From NCBI GenBank assembly GCA_946491915.1, contig CAMLYR010000005.1, forward strand, positions 1-36,936: a DNA stretch of 36,936 nucleotides, read 5' to 3'. The translations under genes and the position numbers were made by a program. Below the pieces are notes generated by a model that was not told the origin of the DNA, made no database searches, and was given only the letters and a program-made list of their open reading frames with translations. Shown here one piece after another: positions 32,940 through 36,936 of this stretch. This stretch comes from an uncultured Clostridium sp. (GTDB lineage: Bacteria > Bacillota_A > Clostridia > TANB77 > CAG-508). The first letter of the stretch is position 1; every line of letters starts with the position of its first letter.

Positions 32940-34901
32940 ATGGAAGAAAAATATTTAAATGAAGCAATCATAGGAAATAAAAAAATGCTTGCAACATATA
33001 CTTCAAAAGGAGAATTACAAAGACTTTATTTTCCTTCAAGAGAAAATAGACAATATATAAGCTTTTTTCGTACAGGAGTAAAAGTAAATAATTCTGATTT
33101 AATTTACTTACATGATGATATCAATAATGTATATAAACAATACTATGATACAGATACCAATGTTTTAAATACAGAAGTTACCAATACGTATTTTAATTTA
33201 ACAATCCTTCAGACAGATTGTGCGTTAATAAAAGAAGACAATGTATTATTAAAGAAGTATACATTTATTAATGATAGTAAAATAGATTTAGATATCGAAT
33301 TTTTTATACATGCAGAATTATTGTCAGATGAAAATAACCATGTTAGTTGTAAAGTAATTGATAATGGAATGTTTCAATATGCACATGATTTTGTGGTTTC
33401 TACCTTTGCAAAAGACTATAAAATCAATAAACATCAAATTCATGGAAGTAAAGAAACAATTAAACGAGCAGAAATATATGATAAAGATTATATTGGTATG
33501 TCTAAGGATTCAAGCATTAGTTACGAAATAGGTGTTATTCATCCTAATGAGAAGAAAACAATTGAAATTTGTGTTATGGTGGATGAAAATAAAAATATAT
33601 CTGTCATAGAAGATGAAATGGATAGAATTACTAGAAAAGACTTAAATAAAGAATGTGTTGCTACAAGAAGTTATTGGAGAAAATATGTAAAAGCACATAA
33701 TGGATTAAATTTAAAAGAACCACAAAATAGTTATGAAGAAAAAATCTTTGAAATCTATAAACGTACCATTTTATTATTTCCATTATTAACGAATCAAGAA
33801 ACGGGAGGAATCATTGCATCACCAGAAGTAGATGAATATTTTAATCATTGTGGAAGATATGCATATTGTTGGCCAAGAGATGCCGTATTTATTACAAAGG
33901 CAATGGATATTTTAAATATGCAAAAAGAAACAGAGAAATTTTATAAAACATTTTGTAAAATGACACAAAGCAAAAATGGAATGTGGGAACAAAGATTTTA
34001 TACAGATGGAAAATTAGCACCTTGTTGGGGATATCAAATAGATGAAACAGCAAGTGTTGTATATGGTGTTTATGAACATTATCAACATACGAAATCTGAA
34101 AAATTTTTAAAAGACAATTTAAAAATGTGTGAAAAAGCAGTAGAGTTTTTAAAGAAATATGTAAAACAATGGCTTGAAATAAAAGAACAAGATGGAGATA
34201 TTGTAAAAGAAGAAATTGAAAATAGTTTCTATTCTAATAAAGATAAGATACATGTGAGCTATGATATTTGGGAAATGCATGAAGGAATTCATTTGTATTC
34301 TTTATCAAGTATCTATGCTGCTTTTGATTGTATTATGAAAATGTATAGAGTATTAGATAAAAATGTTTCTGATTTTGATAATAATCGATTAAAAGAAGAA
34401 AAGATAGCAAAGTCAGAAAAAGAATTACAATATCTACAAACAGAAATTAAAAACTTTATCAATGAAAAGATGTATGATAAGGAAACAAATTCTTATTTAA
34501 GAAATACAGAAGATAAAAAAATGGACATTAGTATGTTAGGTGCAGTAGAACCATTCCATGTATTTGGACCAAAAGAAAGAAAAATACTAAATACAATTGA
34601 AAAAATGAATTTAAGTATTCGAACCTATACAGGAGGATACCAAAGATTTGAACAAGATCATTATATGAATGGAAACCCATGGCCAATATCAAATTTGTGG
34701 ATGACATTGTATTATTTAGATGCAGGAGAAAAACAAAAAGCTAAAGAAACATTTGATTTTGTTGTAAAGACAGTTGGAAAACATTATTTTATTGGAGAAC
34801 AAATTGATAATCATACATTAAAACCTAATTGGGTAATCGGTTTAGGTTGGAGTCATGCAATGTTTATTATTGTATTAGAAAGATTATATGGGAATAAATA
34901 A
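32940..34901 (+). CDS. Glycoside hydrolase family 15 (glucoamylase-like)
   Basis: 653 residues without a signal peptide, so probably cytoplasmic. The N-terminal ~270 residues form the beta-sandwich domain of prokaryotic GH15. The (alpha/alpha)6 catalytic domain follows, with GRYAYCWPRDA (305-315), the general acid E445 in DIWEMHE, and the general base E571 in RFEQDHYMNGNPWP. GH15 enzymes release glucose from the non-reducing ends of alpha-glucans with inversion; others act on trehalose or isomalto-oligosaccharides. No glycogen or maltose genes are adjacent, so a role in glycogen or intracellular oligosaccharide turnover is an inference. GGAGAG precedes the ATG. Confidence 0.9.
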   Translation: MEEKYLNEAIIGNKKMLATYTSKGELQRLYFPSRENRQYISFFRTGVKVNNSDLIYLHDDINNVYKQYYDTDTNVLNTEVTNTYFNLTILQTDCALIKEDNVLLKKYTFINDSKIDLDIEFFIHAELLSDENNHVSCKVIDNGMFQYAHDFVVSTFAKDYKINKHQIHGSKETIKRAEIYDKDYIGMSKDSSISYEIGVIHPNEKKTIEICVMVDENKNISVIEDEMDRITRKDLNKECVATRSYWRKYVKAHNGLNLKEPQNSYEEKIFEIYKRTILLFPLLTNQETGGIIASPEVDEYFNHCGRYAYCWPRDAVFITKAMDILNMQKETEKFYKTFCKMTQSKNGMWEQRFYTDGKLAPCWGYQIDETASVVYGVYEHYQHTKSEKFLKDNLKMCEKAVEFLKKYVKQWLEIKEQDGDIVKEEIENSFYSNKDKIHVSYDIWEMHEGIHLYSLSSIYAAFDCIMKMYRVLDKNVSDFDNNRLKEEKIAKSEKELQYLQTEIKNFINEKMYDKETNSYLRNTEDKKMDISMLGAVEPFHVFGPKERKILNTIEKMNLSIRTYTGGYQRFEQDHYMNGNPWPISNLWMTLYYLDAGEKQKAKETFDFVVKTVGKHYFIGEQIDNHTLKPNWVIGLGWSHAMFIIVLERLYGNK

Positions 34902-35018
34902 AAGTATCAATGAGAATACGAAAAAATATAAAGACAACTAAAAAATGAAAAGGTTGAAATCAAATAAATCATATAAAATCACATAAACGAATATAAAGAA
35001 AATGAAAAGGGGAAAACA

Positions 35019-36077
35019 ATGATTGAAAAAAAGGGGACCATGGTAATTATAATCGCTATAATGATAATACTATTTACTGAGCTGATAGGGATAAATATAC
35101 AAATAGCATTAAATTATTTGCCAATACTGTTTGCTATTATTACTGTTATTTTGTTTAATCTGAAATTGAAAGAAAAAATAACCAATAAAAAAAGTATAAT
35201 AATTGTTAATCTGATTGTTTTGGGAATAGATTTTATATTAACAAAATTAATAAGTGGAATTTTTGGTTATATTTCTATATTGGCTGTTTTAATTTTATAT
35301 AAATTTCTAGACGAAATTGATTTTTCACGATTTGATAGTTTTTTTATTAAGGATATTGTTAAATATTATATAATACCATTAATTATATTATTGATTATAG
35401 ATGTAGGATATCCCAAATTCATAAATACAATATCTGAATTATCAGATTTTTGGATGGTGGATTATATTTATTTTGCTATGAATATAATTTATGAAATCTT
35501 GATAGCGAATATTGTCATGGTTATGTTGGTATTATTTTACAAAGATATAATAAATTCGAAAATAACAATTAATATAAGTCCGAAAAGAATATGTATTATT
35601 TCTAGTATAATAATGGTAATCATCTTATGTATAAAAATTGTTATAGGTTGTATAAATATGAGTGAGACAGATACCAAAATAGAAATGTTGAATGGTGCAA
35701 TACAATCTAAGGATTTGAATACATATTATGAATTAAATTTGAATCCAAATGTAAATTTGGAAGATATGAGTGAGATTCAAGATAAAGAACAAAAATATAT
35801 GGTAAGTTTTAATAATGTTTTGATAAAAGGTGTATCAAGTTGGTCAGAATTATTTTATAAGACAGAAACAAATGGAATACAAGATATGGTTAAAAGAAAA
35901 TCTATGACTCAAAAAGAAGCATTACAAAAATATACAGAAAGTGCAGAAAAGTATATTGAGAGATTAAATATTTACAAAGAAAACTTGTCTTTGCAAAATG
36001 TTTCAAATATTATTATATATATATTGGATATAATATGCATTTTTATAGTATATAAGAAGGCATGCCTTAATGAGTGA
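35019..36077 (+). CDS. Multi-pass membrane protein, unknown
   Basis: 352 residues, strongly hydrophobic and Ile-rich, with about seven to eight membrane segments in the first ~210 residues. A hydrophilic stretch follows (about 215-322, including QSKDLNTYYELNLNPNVN), and then a last membrane segment near 325-345. The AAAAGGGG ribosome binding site is about 9 nt before the ATG. I recognise no family. The layout (membrane bundle, a soluble domain between two helices, short basic tail) is compatible with a sensor or transporter accessory protein, but nothing specific supports either. A terminator follows. Confidence 0.75.
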   Translation: MIEKKGTMVIIIAIMIILFTELIGINIQIALNYLPILFAIITVILFNLKLKEKITNKKSIIIVNLIVLGIDFILTKLISGIFGYISILAVLILYKFLDEIDFSRFDSFFIKDIVKYYIIPLIILLIIDVGYPKFINTISELSDFWMVDYIYFAMNIIYEILIANIVMVMLVLFYKDIINSKITINISPKRICIISSIIMVIILCIKIVIGCINMSETDTKIEMLNGAIQSKDLNTYYELNLNPNVNLEDMSEIQDKEQKYMVSFNNVLIKGVSSWSELFYKTETNGIQDMVKRKSMTQKEALQKYTESAEKYIERLNIYKENLSLQNVSNIIIYILDIICIFIVYKKACLNE

Positions 36078-36130
36078 GTATTCGGGAAAGTGCCAAATAT
36101 ATGTTACTTAGTTCTTACAATATAAACATA

Positions 36131-36177
36131 GGTAAAGAGGATATCTTATTTTTTGGAAAATCTCTTTACCTTTTTTT
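36131..36177 (+). terminator. Terminator before the rRNA operon
   Basis: GGTAAAGAG (36131-36139) pairs with CTCTTTACC (36162-36170), followed by seven T. It isolates the rRNA promoters from upstream transcription. Confidence 0.88.
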
Positions 36178-36225
36178 ATCTAATTATAACAAAGCAGATA
36201 AAATTAAAAAAATTTAAAAAAGATA

Positions 36226-36254
36226 TTGACAGAAATCAATAAAGATGTTAATAT
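36226..36254 (+). promoter_or_regulatory. rRNA promoter P1
   Basis: TTGACA (36226-36231), 17 nt, TAATAT (36249-36254). An overlapping TATAAT at 36252-36257 would give 20-nt spacing. Confidence 0.75.
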
Positions 36255-36331
36255 AATTTTACTACAAATCATTTTGTAGATTTTATGTCAAAACTTTCCA
36301 CAAAAAAACATAAAAAAATCGAAAAAAAGTA

Positions 36332-36360
36332 TTGACATAAAAAAATAAAAATGCTATTAT
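36332..36360 (+). promoter_or_regulatory. rRNA promoter P2
   Basis: TTGACA (36332-36337), 17 nt, TATTAT (36355-36360), with an A-rich tract upstream that could act as an UP element. Confidence 0.85.
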
Positions 36361-36505
36361 AAATAAGTACCTTGCAACAGACAAAATAATAAAAAAATAA
36401 CAAGAGAATTAGTAATAATACTACATAATAGAATAAGACAAAAAAGAGCATTACTAGTTTTTTATTTTGCCTAAATAAAAAAATAAAAAAATGTCAAAAA
36501 AAGTC

Positions 36506-36534
36506 TTGACAAACAAAATAAGGTATAGTATAAT
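36506..36534 (+). promoter_or_regulatory. rRNA promoter P3
   Basis: Perfect consensus: TTGACA (36506-36511), 17 nt, TATAAT (36529-36534), again preceded by A-rich sequence. It is the closest promoter to 16S rRNA. Confidence 0.93.
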
Positions 36535-36883
36535 GCAACTCGTTCCACAAGAGGAACGAAGAAAAGTACATTGAAAAGTAAACAATAAAATCCTTTAGAG
36601 AATAAACCGAAGCGGAGAATATTTCGAAAGAAATATTGTACCGAACAAGTAAATTTTTTAAAAGTTTTTTAGCCAAAAAAGAAAGAAGTTTAAAGAGCTT
36701 GAAAAAACACTTTAGTTTGATTTATAAAAATCAGAAATGATTTGAGATAAATTATAAGTAAGGTTCGGAAGAAACGAGTAGTGCAAGGAAGATGAGGAAA
36801 AATTTATGAGATAGTACTAAATGTACATCGAATAAATTTTGACGAAATCTGACACAGCAATACGAAGTTTATTGCGGACCGAA
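36535..36883 (+). other. Long 16S rRNA leader
   Basis: About 340 nt between P3 and 16S. It shows no protein gene with a supported start. Short inverted pieces such as GCAATA/TATTGC (36857-36876 region) would help fold the precursor, but I could not identify a clear boxA or the full RNase III stem, whose other half lies beyond the window. Confidence 0.6.
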
Positions 36884-36936
36884 AAACAAGAGAGTTTGAT
36901 CCTGGCTCAGGATAAACGCTGGCGGCGCACATAAGA
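36884..36936 (+). rRNA. 16S ribosomal RNA, 5' end (partial)
   Basis: GAGTTTGATCCTGGCTCAG starts at 36892, the universal 5' region of bacterial 16S (E. coli position 9 onward), and continues GATAAACGCTGGCGGCG. Counting back gives a 5' end near 36884. The gene runs off the right edge. Confidence 0.97.

Overview
The window is a stretch of a very AT-rich chromosome (roughly 70% A+T by eye, not counted) from a Gram-positive, Clostridia-like member of the Bacillota. The reasons are the AGGAGG-type ribosome binding sites, consensus TTGACA-N17-TATAAT promoters, divIVA and sepF as division genes, a spore photoproduct lyase (which implies endospores), FtsK/SpoIIIE, and an endonuclease-type MutL. TGA acts as an ordinary stop (folC and the PflA-like gene end in it), so this is not a mycoplasma-type code. 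Almost every gene is on the + strand. One small gene on the - strand (7709-7885) is the exception.

Layout. 1-4800: the tail of an unknown gene, a membrane zinc-peptidase-like protein, a 254-bp palindromic element, a TetR regulator with an acyl-CoA ligase, and an unknown coiled-coil protein. 4860-5890: a strong promoter drives tRNA-Met and a tRNA-Tyr that is interrupted in its anticodon loop by a 228-nt group I intron. A free-standing PD-(D/E)XK homing-endonuclease-like gene follows directly. 5960-9707: a multi-pass PTPS-related membrane protein, the small - strand gene, an anchored unknown protein and a PflA-like radical SAM protein. 9841-12743: a folate/dTMP block (folC, thyA, folA). 12898-18293: spore photoproduct lyase, then an ABC transporter (ATPase plus a very large FtsX-type permease). 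18754-22243: mutL, carrying a one-base frameshift, and miaA. 22300-24770: an HlyD-like protein, sepF and divIVA. 25355-29038: rsmD, a coiled-coil protein and ftsK/spoIIIE. 29059-36077: an unknown coiled-coil protein, a beta-CASP metallo-beta-lactamase, two unknown membrane-anchored proteins and a GH15 glucoamylase-like enzyme. 36131-36936: a terminator, three tandem consensus promoters, a long leader and the first 53 nt of 16S rRNA.

Two things stand out. (1) A complete group I intron of cyanobacterial tRNA-Leu type (IC3-like) lies between U35 and A36 of tRNA-Tyr(GUA). An I-Ssp6803I-like nuclease gene sits outside the intron, just past the tRNA terminator, which is the arrangement expected for intron homing in trans. 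(2) Intergenic regions are rich in large palindromes. Two (961-1214 and 24835-25048) share a ~145-bp core but carry completely different, copy-specific outer arms. Base pairs in the shared core covary between the copies, so the folded form looks selected. A second family containing GGGGACG (12760-12849, 14777-15001, 18295-18604) sits at or within 16 nt of stop codons and brackets the ABC permease gene. All calls come from reading the sequence; no database search was run.
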